A stretch of DNA of 64,000 nucleotides from Lycorma delicatula (taxonomy: Eukaryota > Arthropoda > Insecta > Hemiptera > Fulgoridae): assembly GCF_047948215.1 (NCBI RefSeq), contig NC_134455.1:76385189-76449188 (forward strand). The letters run 5' to 3'. Of the stretch, positions 23,146 through 36,292 are shown one piece after another (positions within the stretch are counted from its first letter, which is position 1; each line of letters begins with the position of its first letter). The notes beneath the pieces were generated by a model that had not been told where the DNA came from, ran no database searches, and saw only the letters and a list, made by a program, of their open reading frames with translations. Made by a program: the position numbers and the translations under genes.

Positions 23146-24680
23146 ATGATAGCATTGTAGAAAAAAAAAAGAAGAAATTCGAATTAATTTATGATTTTTT
23201 TTAATTTTAAAATTTTATTATACATAAAAATAATTTAATAAAAATGTTATTTATTAAAGTTGTTATGAACTTAATAAGTTAATACAGCTTATAACGGATG
23301 TATAAATGTTGTTACTTATTCGTTAACAACACATTAAAAAGATGTTTTGCCTTTACGATTTAAACTTAGTTCAAATAATTTATAATATTAAGTAATATTC
23401 AAGAAAATTTATTTATTTTATATTAAATAGTATTAACAAGTCAACGATTTTAAATATTCAGCATTTAATTCCAGAAGAAATAATTATTTCCGGGTAATCA
23501 TGTTTTTCAATTAACATTTCATTTTATTGTTATTATTATTATCGAATTTAATATTTCCGGATATTTAATTCTGATGATCAATTAATTATTTTAAATTTAA
23601 ATAAAATTACGTAAGAAATAGTTAATAAAAATTATTTCTAATAAAAAAAGAAAACTTTAATTTAAAAACTAAACTATAATAATTTTTTTAAAACTTAAAT
23701 TTATATAAGTTTTAAATTAAAATAAAAAAGAAATAGATCGTTTTCTGATACAGACAATATCGTATTATAACAACCATTCCGAGTTTGATTCTTGGTTACT
23801 TTCTAGAGAGTTAACTTCAACATCCAAACTTATAGCAGCTGCTAATGAACTTAGTAACCATAATAGAAATATAAGAATAATAACAATATTTTGCTACTGT
23901 AATTGTAATAAATAATTCATAAAAATTAATAGAGAATATTTATTGAAAAATTCAGACATTTTTAAAAACATTTCTATTTTCGAACTGGACTATTTCAACT
24001 GTTTGAGTTAGTAAAAATGTTTATCTATCAATATTTGACAAAATCTATTAAAATAACAGGTTAAAAAATTTTGCTTCTAATCTGAAAAGAACTTAAAATT
24101 AATTACATTCATGAGTTTAAAGGGCTGTTTATTAACAACAAAACTAATTTACATATTTAAAAAAAATGTTATTATGAAATCCATTATAGCTCTTATAGTT
24201 ATTAAAAAAAAAACAAATTGTTTCATTCCATTTTCTTTAGATCCGTTCATGAATTAGGATAACCGAATTTCTAGTTTTTAAAAATCAAAATCATAACAGA
24301 TCAAGAAAAGTTGAAATTGGAATTTTTAATATTTTCAGATCTGTCGATTCAGGAGAAAAAAAATTATTCCTTTAAAGAAACCTTAATAAAACTAAAGGAT
24401 GGGAGAAAATTAAAAAAATAAGCCTTGCAACATAAATTTTGTTTTCTCTAAATTCCGTAAAAAACCAGAGTACAGATTTTAAAATTGGAAAAAATATTTT
24501 GACTAAAATTAAAAAAAAATTATTTTTAAGAAATTTATAACACTAATTTTACAATATTGAAATAATTAACATCTTTAATAAACTTACAAATTAAGAAACA
24601 TTTAAAAACCAGTTACTCTTACAATTAATATATATTTAATAGAAAAAAAAATTGTAATAAATAATTAAAACATTAGTAAT
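23146..24680. other. AT-rich stretch, no gene seen
   Basis: No open frame of note and no recognised repeat. Confidence 0.55.
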
Positions 24681-24858
24681 CCACTGGGTTGCCGCCCTCC
24701 GTGGTGCGAGTCTTAGCGTCTCGGTCTTTCATCCGGAGGTCCCGGGTTCGAATCCCGGTCAGGCATGGCATTTTCACATACGTTACAAATTATTTTATCC
24801 TCTGAAGCAATATCTAACGGTGTCCCTGAGGTTAAACAAAAAAAAGAAAGAAACAAAA
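24681..24858 (+). mobile_element. SINE-2 copy with tail A
   Basis: The head is tRNA-like: GTGGTGCGAGTCTTAGCGTC, then a perfect T-arm CCGGG-TTCGAAT-CCCGG (B box about 24744-24754) and TCAGGCATGGCATTTTCACA. The end is CCTCTGAAGCAATATCTAAC, then GAGGTTAAACAAAAAAAAG, which is the tail A of SINE-1, not the tail seen on the two other SINE-2 copies. A SINE-1 copy starts immediately after its A-rich end. Confidence 0.85.
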
Positions 24859-25148
24859 CCGATTGGGTTAGTCTAATGGTAAACTTGTCTTAGTAAATCA
24901 GCTGATTTCAAAATTGAGAGTTCTAAGTTCAAATAGTAGTTATAATTTTATACGAATTTGAATACTAGATCATGGATACCGGTGTTCTTTTTGGTGGTTG
25001 GGTTTCAATTAACCTCACCTTTCAGGAATGGTCGGTCTGATTTTGTTCAAGCCTACACGTTTTTCGGTACACTTACATTACACTGATGAGTCGTTAATGA
25101 TTTTAATTGTTGATGCGGTTACAAATAAAAATAATAAAAAAAGAAAAG
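24859..25148 (+). mobile_element. SINE-1 copy, tail B
   Basis: Head ATTGGGTTAGTCTAATGGTA, conserved AAATCAGCTGATTTC, eroded B box (GTTCAAATAG), body AATACTAGATCATGGATACC. It then has ACACTTACATTACACTGATG and GTCGTTAATGATTTTAATTG + TTGATGCGG before an A-rich end. It is inserted beside the A-tail of the preceding SINE-2. Confidence 0.88.
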
Positions 25149-25469
25149 AGTTAATTATTCTTCGATTTTAATTAGGAAAAAATATTTAAATTATTTTTTA
25201 GAAGTCTATCAGGGAAAACTTAATAAAATATTAAAAAATATATAAAAATACGTTTTTATTACATTTTCCATTTTCAAAAATATTAAATAATTAGATTTTT
25301 TATGCCATACAATAGAAAAGATTAATAAAATAAATATTACGTAAAATGAAAAGTTTCGTCATTTTATTATTATTTTTTTAATCAGGGAAAATGTAAAAAA
25401 AAAAAAAAAACAAAAAAAATTGTCCTATTTTTTTCAATTACAATCATAAAGCCAAGGTTGCATTTTTAT

Positions 25470-25567
<98 letters not shown>

Positions 25568-25592
25568 TATAATATATATTTATATATAAATT
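25470..25592. repeat. Palindromic compound microsatellite (AT)n(GT)n(AT)n(AC)n(AT)n
   Basis: The left arm (AT)n(GT)n is mirrored by (AC)n(AT)n around a central TATATATATA. The whole about 120-bp block is therefore a near-perfect inverted repeat able to form a hairpin or cruciform. Confidence 0.85.
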
Positions 25593-25724
25593 TAAGAGTC
25601 AAAAGGTGAATTTTATCTTGATACGTGCCTGTCACGTGTTATTTAAAATGTATGGAAATTTTTTAAATTAATATAACATACAAAATATTTAAAAGGATGG
25701 TACAAAATAGATCAGAAATATACT

Positions 25725-26460
25725 TAAACTTGATCCCCATCGCAACTTTGCCTGCGATATATGGTTACTTGCGTTTCCCTTAGCGGTAGTAAATCTTTTT
25801 ATTTCCAGTTTTTTAATCAAGTAATATATGCAGCCAGTCATACATAGAGTATTTGTGGTAGAGTATTTGTGGCAGTGTTGGTTGAGCCACAGCGCCATAT
25901 ACTTTCGCACCTCTTAAATACCCGAAAACAGTTTTTAAATATTTGTCTAAAGGATATTTATTTTTAAACCGAAATCTATTGAATATCTCATTTACTATAG
26001 TCAAGATTGGGAAAATTACAATCACTATTCAGAACCTTTTTTATCTTTCTTCATCTCCTTTCAAGGTCAAAGTTAAAAAAAAATTAAAAATTGGTTTATT
26101 GACATAAAGATTACACTCACGAAAAATCAGGTTCATTTCTTCATTTGTTATTGAGAAATTAAAAAAAATATCAGGGTTTCGAAAAAAAATCAAGAATCCA
26201 TTTAAACATTTGAAACTCGGGTTTTCAAAAAATCTAACAATTGATTTTTAGATATTCATAATCATTCAGTTCAAACCCAGCTCACATAGGGATAAACACA
26301 CACTCACAGTTCAAAATTATTAATTCAATTCATTAAAGTTTGTGCTTCAACCGGCAATCTCCACATTTTAGAGATTTTTTAAGACCTTCTTAGAAACATG
26401 GGCAAAAATGTGGTTGCGATTGATCGAGTAGTTTTTTGTTTATTCCGAACAAACAAATAC
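25725..26460. repeat. Possible dispersed-repeat fragment downstream of the microsatellite
   Basis: It starts with CCCATCGCAACTTTGCCTGC + GATAT, resembling the text just after the TC/TG tract at 42661-42700 (CCCGTCGCAGCTTTGCTCG, then GATATTCG). The remaining 600 bp includes short direct repeats (GAGTATTTGTGG twice near 25845-25872). No coding support. Confidence 0.35.
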
Positions 26461-27022
26461 CGATTTCCTTTTTTTATAATAGTTTAGATAAATATTAGAA
26501 ATTATTGAGAATTTTTAAAAATATGAAAACGATTTGGGAACTACATTAAAAGTCCTATACCCCATATAGGTAAAAAATTCTTCCTTTAAAATTTACGGTA
26601 GTCTTACTTTATTGCTGATTTTCTTTATTTGTAAATATATTCCTTTTATTTTTTAAACAATGAACACTTATTCTTTAATAAATACTTTCATAAATTTTAA
26701 GCGGAATCTCCTGTTTTTTCTAATTGTATTCTTGTTCTCAAGAAAAATAAGTAACAAACTGAATCTATTTAGGAAATTTAAAAAATTATTTTCGTTATTT
26801 GTTCAGATATTATCTAAGGTATGCCAATTTTAATCTTCCTTTGATAATTTTCCTCGTTCAACATAAGTATTTTATAAATACATGATTTTATATTATGCAT
26901 ATACAATAATAAGTTACAGTTTATGTAATTTTATATTAACTGTTACGAAAATAGCTGAATATTCCGTTTTAATGTTTTAAAATCCGGTTAGGCCGATTTT
27001 TTTAAATAGTAAGAATAGATTA
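26461..27022. other. AT-rich stretch, no gene seen
   Basis: Nothing recognised. Confidence 0.55.
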
Positions 27023-27315
27023 GGGTGCACAAACCGGCTGCAGCCGGCTTCCAGCCGTTACATAGAATGCATGCATACTGAGTGGTGCAGTTGCAAGCCA
27101 GTCGGCGGCCGGCGTGCTGCAGCTGGACATATGGGATGTGATAAGTCGTACAACATGTGGTTCTTATAGTAGAAGTCTAGTTGTATCATCCGATCTATTA
27201 GATCAAACAGAAATATCCATTTTAGCTCCGACCTCATAGGCAATCTGTCTGACTTCTGAGTAACGCATTCAGATTCTTCAACTAGACAGTTACTAGTATA
27301 AGCTTTTTTCATTTT
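27023..27315. mobile_element. Possible hAT-like transposon end fragment
   Basis: TAGGGTGCACAAACCGGCTG resembles the CAGGGGTGCNCAA-type terminus common in hAT elements. It is followed by a strikingly GC-rich stretch (GGCTGCAGCCGGCTTCCAGC, GTCGGCGGCCGGCGTGCTGC) that is foreign to its surroundings. A minus-strand frame (27058-27312) crosses it but resembles no transposase I know. No matching right terminus was found. Confidence 0.35.
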
Positions 27316-28475
27316 TAAATGATCGGTACGAAATATTTCTGTTCGTTTATTTGTTATAATAAAATAATTAAAGGCAATTTATTTAAACAATTATACGTAT
27401 AAATGGAGATCATATTTCTTAATCTAAGACATTTAAAATATTTATCTAAGATAAAAATCAGTTATACCTAATTACAAAACCGATTCCATATCATTATTGT
27501 TTTACAGCTGCTAAATATCAAATTTAAATGTTTCATACACGCATACGTTTATCATCTTAAAGAAATTGTTTTAATTTATTTAGTAATACTTAACATTTCT
27601 CACAGTTCCTGAGACAAATAGTAAGAAAAGAATTAATCTGTGATTTTTCTATCGATGATAAAATTTATAAATATAATCTATAAATCTATAGATCTATTAA
27701 GAAGAACAGCTTTATAATCCTATATATTTCCTAATGTTTACATAGTTTGGTATATAATATTTTATATATATTTCCTATATATTTCTAACCATTGTACGGA
27801 ATGATGGTGTTCTTAATATAATTTTCATTTTGAAAGTTCGAGTTTTCAAATTCCGATGAGGTTTGATATGATAAAAAATAGTAATTTTGGGATCTGCCTA
27901 TTCGTACTGGAGTAAATGAATATGATTTTTATAATAATTTAGCTATCTTATAGTAAATAATTACATTAAATACTGTAATAATTTAATAAGAACTGATGTG
28001 CATATTTAATTATTATTTTGTTAAATTTTTTTTATTTTAAGAAATTTAACGTAGTTTTAACTGTTAAAAAAAATTAGGGGTTCTAAATTCGACCTCTATA
28101 TACATATATATTTGTTCAAGCCTGATTTTTCATCAATTGTGTCGATTTCGATGATTCAGTTTTTATTTTGTTGATAAAGAATGTGGGTTAGTCTCATCTT
28201 AAGACATTTTAACAAAATTTAAGTAGAAAATAAAATTTTAACAAAAATTACGTTGCTCTCACAAATGTTATAAAACCTTTTCACTAGTATAGTTGCGATA
28301 AAGTTTTAACGCTTAATGATATTTAGCCGTATATAATATTAATTTTAAAAGCAGTTTTCATTAAAAAATTCATGATCAGTATTGTTTGGAAAACTTAAGG
28401 TAAATAAATCCTACATTTTCACATATTCCAGGAAACGTTTGCTCATTCATGTTAACAATGTTAAGAGGCAGGTGC
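27316..28475. other. AT-rich stretch, no gene seen
   Basis: Nothing coding or repeated recognised. Confidence 0.55.
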
Positions 28476-28659
28476 TTGAATACTAGATCGTAGATACCGG
28501 TGTTCTTTGGTGATTGGGTTTCAATTAACCACATATCTCAGGAATGGTCGACCTGAGACTGTACAAGACTACACTTCATTTACATTCATACATATCATCC
28601 ACACTCATCCTCTGATGTCATACCTTAACGGTGGTTCCGGAGGGTAAACAGAAAAAGAG
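28476..28659 (+). mobile_element. 5'-truncated SINE-1, tail A
   Basis: Begins in the body at TTGAATACTAGATCGTAG and runs through GGTGATTGGGTTTCAATTAA and CAGGAATGGTCGACCTGAGA to the tail A (CATCCTCTGATGTC ... GGTTCCGGAGGGTAAACAG). The tRNA-like head is absent. CAGGTGCTTGA on the left and CAGGTGTCTTGA on the right may be an eroded target-site duplication. Confidence 0.85.
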
Positions 28660-29184
28660 ATCAGGTGTCTTGATAAAATAATAAAAAATATTCAGCAATA
28701 TTTTTATTGAATCTATCTTTGAAAATCCCCTTTCTTCAGGTAGCGTCTTATTATAGGTCTCTCATTATTTAAATAAAAATAAAATTAATTAAAAAAATAA
28801 GTAGGTTGAAAAAAACAACAGTAAAATTAAAAATTATACTTTTACAATTATTATTCAAATTGTTTATTTTTAAAGTTGGCGTCCAATTAAGAATTGATGA
28901 AATGTTTGCAGTAGTTTCTAACGTAACACCGATTTATATAGAAAACGAAATTTAAAGAAATAATTGAAAAATTTTCACACTTTTTGGGCTTTATTTTAGG
29001 TAAATTACCTACTGCAATGGGTGCCATGATTCGACTTCTGGAAAATTTCAACATATCTTCGCGTTTCACATCTCCCAGACCCCAAAACCACCGTCAGTTC
29101 AAAAGTTTATATATATATATCTGTATGTATATGTAAACTATATATGTATACATATTTCACTTTCTTGTGAATACGATAACTGCT

Positions 29185-29625
29185 GTAATTTTGCGCCAGT
29201 CACTTTCAAATTGATGCAGAAAATATAACGACCTAAAATCTCAGTCGAGTTCGTTAATGTGCAAAATCGGACCACGGGGGTGGTTGAATTGGGCTTTTTC
29301 GAAAAAACAAAATATCGCTATAACTGTTTTATTAAGAAAAATATCGATTTCCTTTAAAGTTCCTACAATTTTTTTGCTAAGGCCCTAAAACCTATCTAAG
29401 TAAAGTTTTTTAATATCACCAACCATTGGCTCAGGGGGTGGAAAAATGGGATTTCGAAGAAAAAAACAATATTGAATCGGTTTGAAGTGGTCGTAAGTCC
29501 TCTAAACATTAACTAAAACTTTTGTAAAACAATTTTTGATATGACCAACCCTTACGGCAAAGGATGACCAAAAGGTTGCTAGAATAGTAAGAAGATGGGG
29601 CTTATCGTATGCTAAATATGCGAAA
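29185..29625. repeat. Probable dispersed non-coding repeat
   Basis: Relatively complex text with two similar sub-blocks: ACCACGGGGGTGGTTGAATT + GGGCTTTTTCGAAAAAACAA near 29272-29310, and CAGGGGGTGGAAAAATGGG + ATTTCGAAGAAAAAAAC near 29431-29468. The internal repetition of a G-run, GG(G/A)NTTTCGAA, A-rich and then a question-like tail suggests transposon-derived DNA with a period of about 160 bp. No coding frame. Confidence 0.4.
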
Positions 29626-30768
29626 CTTTTCTTCACATGCAACCATTGTCGTATTGAGTAAATTTTAAGTTTATCTTAACTTTAAGGTGAATATCTTTTT
29701 TATACCCTACTTAGCACCGGTGAAATCTACCTCCGCCTTCTGGCATGCCGAAAGGGATTTTTTTTTATTTTGTATTATATATTTTTTTTAGATTTATTGT
29801 ATAATTATTATTAAAAAAATAAATTATACTATAAATTAAGATTAATTTTTTATAACTGTTTAATAAAATAACGTTATAAATTACCTATTCTATACTATAT
29901 AAGTTTTAAATTTTATATTCTACCTGATAAATCTCAATAAAATTACTATAACAGTACACATTACTTTCTTCACTTAGGGGTAAATACTGTTGCAGTTTTA
30001 CATGTAAATCCCCTTTTTAAATACAGTTGACGTTCAACCTTATAAGTTACACTTTCACCGCGGGGTTCCCTTCACTATAGTAAATGGTTGAATAGGAATA
30101 TCATAATTCTCATAGAAAAAAATTCTGACTCTTCCCTCTTGTAACTTAGGTACTTTCTATATAAGTCATAGGGATACATTGTATAAAACAACCCTTTTTT
30201 GTTGTAAAAAATGCATTATATATTTACTGTTTATAGTCGGTAGAGAAATTCTATAAATTACGTTCATATAAAATTAAAATGATTTAGGACATAATTAAAT
30301 TAATTTAAGAAAATTTTCTACTGTTTTATATAATTTGCAATTGTTTTTTTCTCGGCATAATTTTATTCCATTACCATAAGCTGCATAAGCTGCTGATTTC
30401 AAAATTTTATAAAATCTTCAGTTTATAATTATTTTTAAAAATTGTATATATAAAATATTTATTACATGAAAAATAGTCATTTATAATAAATTTATCGTTC
30501 TAAGTAAAAAATAATATAGCTTTTTTTAAATTGTATAATATCACTCTATTTTTAATTATTTTAACTTCTAAGAATTTTCGCTCTTTTTATAATTATCTTT
30601 TTAACTATTAAAAAAACGGATATCCGTTTTTTGATAAAAGAAAAAAATTATCAAAAAGATTCTTATTGCTGAAGATATATTCATGTTTTAATCATCTAAT
30701 AATTTTAATTTAAACAAATATATATATATATACATATTTAAAAAAAAATAAAACGTTAAAATAAAGTG
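29626..30768. other. AT-rich stretch, no gene seen
   Basis: Nothing coding recognised. Its last bases (30758-30768, AAAATAAAGTG) are a candidate target-site duplication of the following LINE. Confidence 0.5.
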
Positions 30769-32828
30769 ACAGAACTAATTGTCTCGAAGCGGCGTCTTCG
30801 GCGGAATTGGCAGCGTTTCAGAAGGCCAGCAGATAGGACTCTTCTTAATAGGACGGCGGCGAGGCTGAGGAGGTTGTTGAGGACTATCGGGGACGAGACA
30901 TTAAAAGAGTAAATAGGAAATCTTTCTCACCTGAATGGGGACGAATGCTCCTTATGGAAGGCTACAAAGGGACTGCAACGATCATCAAGAACGCTCCCCG
31001 CCCTACAGAGGCGTACTGGATCTTGGGCGAGGACTGACACAGAAAAGACCGATCTGTTTGCCTCACACCTAGAGGTAACGTTCCGACCCCACGATGCAGA
31101 GTTCTCCGGTGATGTGGATGTTAACGACTTTCTTGAGAGCCCGATGCCAGTCAGCTTCCCGATTAAACCTATCTCTGCAAGGGAGATACTGAAGTTAGTC
31201 AACCAAGGAAGACGATTAAGGAAGGCCCCGGGCTTTGACTTAGTGACGCACAAAATGCTTGTCATGCTACCTCTTAAAGGCACCGAGTACTTCAGAAATT
31301 TATTTAACGCTGTTCTGCGGGCGTCTTACGTCCCAGCGGAATGGAAGGCTTCGCAGGTGGCAATGATCTTGAAGCCATAGAAGCCTGCACAGTAAGTTTC
31401 TTCTTACTGACTAAGCCTGTTACCGATCTTATCTAAATTGTTTGAGAAGCTACTACTGAACAGTCTTAGGCCAGTGTTGGAGAGTAAGGGGATAATTCTG
31501 GACCATCAGTTTGGGTTCAGGTGTGGCCATTCCACAATCGAACAATCCCATAGTCATCAGCGGGTATCTGCAGGAGCAGAAATTCTGCTCGGCGGCGTTC
31601 TTAGACATCCAACAGGTATGGATACCTGGCTTATTCTACAAGTTAAAGCTACAACTTCCTCAACCCTACTGCCTAGTCTTGCGGAATTATCTTGAGGGGC
31701 GTTTTCCTTAGGTGAAATGTAATGACGAGTTTTCAAGGTTCTTTGAGATTGGATCAGATGTCCCTCAGGGCTCTGTGTTGTGAATACAACACAGCGAATA
31801 TGGAATATATTCGCTACTGACATTTCGGTCGAGGATGATTGAATCGTCGCCACGTTCGTTGATGACACTGCTATCCTGGCCGTTAACGAAAATCCTGGCC
31901 TAGACTCGCAGACCCTACAAATGGCGCTGGATCGTGTGTGCGTGTAGCAGAAAAAGTGGAGGATTAAGGTTAATCAAGGTAAGTCAAGGCACGTCACATT
32001 TGCCATGCGGAGAGGTGACTGTCCCGGTGTGTATTCGATGGTGTTTTGATCCCGCAAACGGAGACTGTGCGGTATCTGGGACTTCACCTGGATCGGCGTT
32101 TGACTTGGAAGTGTCACGTGAGGATGATGAGGAAACAGCTAAACGCAAGGTACAGGGAACTTCATTGGCTGCTACGGAGGAACTCAGGCCTCACGTTATC
32201 CAACAAGATCTTAATTTTCAAGGCTATCCTGCGCCCAAACTGGACGTAAATTGCGGGGAACGGCTAGTACTAGTAACGTGGAAGTTATACAACGATTTCA
32301 GAACAAAGTAGCGAGGGTAATTGCCGAAGCTCCATGGTTCACGCGGAATGATGAGATTCAGGATTATCTGGAGCTCCCGTCGGTTCGTGAGATTGCACAA
32401 CAGCGCAATGTCAAATACCTGCAGAGGCTTGAGAATCATGTAAACCACTTTGCAATTAATCTACTCGATAACAGCAGAGATGTCCGACGTTTGAAACGAG
32501 CCCATGTACTCGACTTAGGGTCTGCGTAACAATTAGGGATCTATCTCCGTCAAGTTTAGTGGTGTCGTATCTAATTTTTTGTTACTTCTCTTTATTTTTG
32601 TTATTGTTTGTTTTGTGGACTATATGGTGCTGAAATTAATGGTTTGTGGTTTATGACTGAGCTTGATATGTCATATTTGACTTTAAGTTTGCTTGCAACT
32701 GTTTATTCTGTATTATTTATTTTGGGGGTTTCTTAAGAAGCTTCTTACCACGTGCTTTTATCAGGAAACTTACTTATGGCTTTGCAGGAGAGCCGATTGT
32801 AATTGTAATTGTTATCGAGCAAAAAATA
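30769..32828 (+). mobile_element. 5'-truncated Jockey-clade LINE: reverse transcriptase region, broken
   Basis: The most complete LINE here, about 2.06 kb. In order, across shifting frames: SLWKATKGLQR before the RT domain; EILKLVNQGRRLRKAPGFD at about 31180-31240 (RT block with the KAPG(F/P)D signature); VPAEWKASQVAMILKP; LLPILSKLFEKLLLNSLRP; LDHQFGFRCGHST at 31500; and AFLDIQQVW. Then DVPQGS near 31758, the catalytic FVDDTAILAVNE at 31855 (usually FADD), YLGLHLDRRLTWKCH at about 32070 and IQRFQNKVARVIAEAPWF. The coding end RRLKRAHVLDLGSA stops at about 32529. A 300-bp 3' UTR ends A-rich. AAAATAAAGTG at 30758-30768 and 32829-32839 may be the target-site duplication. Several stops and frameshifts make it inactive. 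The endonuclease and ORF1 are missing. Confidence 0.9.
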
Positions 32829-32899
32829 AAAATAAAGTGTTTGAATGAACTAACAAACATCCCAATATTTACAGTAATTTAACAACATTGTATAAATAA

Positions 32900-33295
32900 T
32901 AATAATAACGATACTATGTCTACTGCACGTTTTTATCACAAACACAGGTCACAGTGGGTCAGCCATTCCAATGCTTTGGAGGTAAGATCATGAATATCTT
33001 GTAGCAAGCCTCTAAAAGATGCATTTGGACAAACAATGGCCAGGTGGCCGATTGTTTGCTCTTCAGCTCTACACAGGTCGTATCAAAAAATGGGGAGCTT
33101 TCCACAGCTCCCCATTGGGTTAGGCTCTTATTGCAGATACCATAATTTGTGATATGTACCTGTTGATATTGCACCATTGTCTTCCGGGAAGAGTAAATTC
33201 TGGTACCCTCAGTGTTGGATCTGTCACAAGATTGGAGTTAGTGATATTTTGACCTTGCCATAGCAATGCACAGCGATCCATTATGTTGAAGTCGT
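32900..33295 (-). mobile_element. LINE C-terminal coding fragment
   Basis: The minus strand shows NLVTDPTLRVPEFTLPGRQW, then a diverged stretch. After a frameshift it reads CRAEEQTIGHLAIVCPNASF followed by LLQDIHDLTSKALEWLTHCD and a stop at about 32937. This is the terminal pattern of many non-LTR polymerases (P(G/R)xxW ... CxCGxEEQTxxHxVxxCP ... LH.LT.EALEWL). An ATT-rich tail follows at 32895-32910. It sits head-on to the 3' end of the preceding Jockey copy. Confidence 0.7.
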
Positions 33296-36292
33296 TATTA
33301 TTTTATTTATTATAATAAAAATATAATTATATTTCCATTGAAGAGGTTAATTGAAAAACAATGAATAATAAAGAATTCCATTTTTCGTATATTGTACACA
33401 AAAAAATACTACAAAAAAAATATGTATGTGTATATCGTGTAGATATTTGGAAAATTTTAGAAGATTTGATTAAAATATTATAAAATAACTAATAAGGATG
33501 GATGAATAAAATTTATGACCATTTAAAAATATTTCTTATGCGTTTTTGTAAACGATAGCCAGATTTCAGGAAAATTACCAGCTAACAATATGAAAATCCT
33601 ATTATATTTATTTTATTTATCTTTATCGGTTTGTGTATAACAATTATTTTAGATATATTTGAAGAATTTGATATTTAAAAGTTTCACAAGAGAAAAAAGT
33701 AAGGCATTGAAGATTACACTTAATTGCGTATAAATAAAATTAACCTAAGAAAATTAATTCGTTAGAGAAATTACAATGAATGAACAAAAACCATCACAAA
33801 ATTGTATCCTAAAGTAATGAAGATAATAATATTATAATAAAATATTAAGAAAGTAAGACTTAGACGTAATTTATTGTAGTCCCGGCTTCGAGAATTGGTC
33901 ACACATAAAAAATCAATTTCCATAATCACACGTAAAAGCTTCAAACCTTCTACGGTGAGCTAATAAATTATTTCGTCAAGAAAAAAAGGTGGTAATTTTC
34001 CAAGGATTTTTGATTAGTACAAGAAAAATAAAATAATTAGAATCTTTCATGAAAATTTTTTCAAAAATTAAATGTGGCTATATCTACTGCTTTTGCTTGG
34101 CTGTCCGCCTTGGACATTAATAATGAAATCTCTGATTTACTAATGAAATGTCGAATGAAAATTTACTTCTGGTTGATCTAGAGTCATTTTTTAATGATAA
34201 TTTAATGTAATAAATAATCAATATGTAACAAGTATGAAATATGTTATTTATATATTGCCTGATAATTGACTGTACACTTATTTAGTTGTAATTAATAAAT
34301 TATATATTTATAAAAGGTTATATCCTTATGTGCGTGAGAAAACATAATTTTCGTTGTCGAACTAAGTTTGATCTAGCCTTGACCTAATTAATACCTTTAG
34401 AAGTTAGTAAAGAAAAACGATTTTTGATCTAAAAAAAGCATTCCCGAAATCCTAAAACCAATTTTTGTTTTATTTTAAAATCTTGGAAGATTCTTTTTCT
34501 TTTTTTTAATTAAAATTAAAATTGGTATATTTGTTTACTATCCTATTGTATATTTGTATTAAATAAACTGAATAATAGTTCATGTGTTTTTGTACGTATA
34601 TAATGTTTACGTTCTGCAACACGTTTCTTTTAGATCATTTTGACTTTTTAATATAATTTTTGCGTGTTTTGAATTTCTGTATTGAATTCCTGTTTTGAAT
34701 AAATTAATTTTATTTATTTTTTTCTAATATTTAAGGATGTTTTGTCACGTTTGAGGTTATGTTCATGTGCGGTAAAAATTGTATTTTAATGCTTATATTC
34801 TGTCAGTATTTAGATTATTTATTTTGGAACATTCATAAACATTATTTGTGTCTTTGTTTTATTAATATATTCAACTTGTAATAACATTATTAATATTCCA
34901 TAAAGTCGTCAAAACTTAGATCTTTGAAAAGGAGAATTCTAGGAGTGAGTAAAAACTATATGTTATTTTATTTTTTATTAGTCTATTTCCTGAAAATTTT
35001 ATTTTCAGGTATTTTCAATCACTAAAAATTCATAATTTAAGTTCTATTTGCACTAGGTATAACTTTTTTTAAAAATTTCTCCAAACATTTATTATATTCT
35101 GGACAACCTAGTATAGGCATATATAAATTCTTAAAATAAAAATTATGTCAAAATTTACTTTAGAATTTTTGAAAAAGAAGATTAGAAAACATTTAACATT
35201 TTCATGAAACTTAGAATAAAATACAAACTAGGTTGTATATAGCAGAACTTCCTTTTAATAATGGTTTCTGAATCGTTTAAAAATATGCAATAAGTAAAAA
35301 GTTATAACTTTTATCGTGAAATTTATATTTTCAATTTAAAAAAAAATTCTAATGTACAAGTAACATTGTCTTTATGTGCAAAATGTTAACTTCATAATCT
35401 TAAAAGAAAAAAAAAATTAAAGGTAGACTTTTCCTTAAGTTAAAAACGAAATTACAGATTACCAATACGGCCTGTAGAAATTTTAGAGATATTTAAATGA
35501 TACATTTACCTATTTTTTCCCAAGAAAATAACTTTATTTTTTCGCCATTTTTTAAAATAAAAACTCTCTCTCGAGTATTTAAGCTACATCAAAATTACTA
35601 TATTTACTCTTATATTCACACGTCAATTTTTTAAAAATATTAAAAAATAAAATATTTAACGAAATAATCACATTTTTTCGTTGATTTATTACATTTGATT
35701 ATAATCCTATACAAAATCATTTTCTCGCATAAATCATTCACCTACTTTTAAATATAAATGTTGGCCGAATAAGTGCTTGAATTAAGCGAGTAAATACGGA
35801 ACTTTTACTATAAACATAATTTACAAATTTTTTGAAAGAAAAAAGATATATATATATAGCAATATTTGATCATAATAATATTATAGTATAATACTTGGAT
35901 TAAATTTAATAAACTTGCAACGTAATCAGAATTTTACGAAATAGACATGTTTTGTAGATAAAAATAAATATGCCAAATTAAACCTATAACCTTAATATCT
36001 AATTTATTGTTATTATTCGTATCAGTTTTTATATAATGTTACGTTATGTTGTTAATCCAAATGATAAAATTATTGTTTTTTCAAAATACTATAAAAATAT
36101 TTTAATTAAAAACGTTTCGCGTAGTTACAAAATATCAATGATATATTACAAATGAAACTCCTCATCGAGATTTAAAACTATTTATCAGTAATTTATTGAA
36201 TGAAGAAATTATTTATTTTTATCAAAGATATCAATGTCCGTTAATTTAGAAATACATGTAAATCGTGGTCAAACACAAATATTTTTGATAAC
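33296..36292. other. AT-rich DNA, no gene seen
   Basis: Three kilobases without a recognisable exon, repeat family member or compositional island. Confidence 0.55.

Noticed and set aside
24681..24780. Possible true tRNA gene with perfect T-arm CCGGG-TTCGAAT-CCCGG
   Set aside because: The acceptor stem is not closed, the anticodon arm is irregular, and the sequence continues into a SINE body with tail A, so it is a tRNA-derived SINE head.
25689..26025. Two overlapping minus-strand frames of about 70 codons
   Set aside because: They lie in repeat-like sequence, have no start context or splice signals and resemble no protein.
30927..31283. 118-codon minus-strand frame
   Set aside because: Antisense shadow of the Jockey reverse transcriptase region, which has recognisable motifs on the plus strand.
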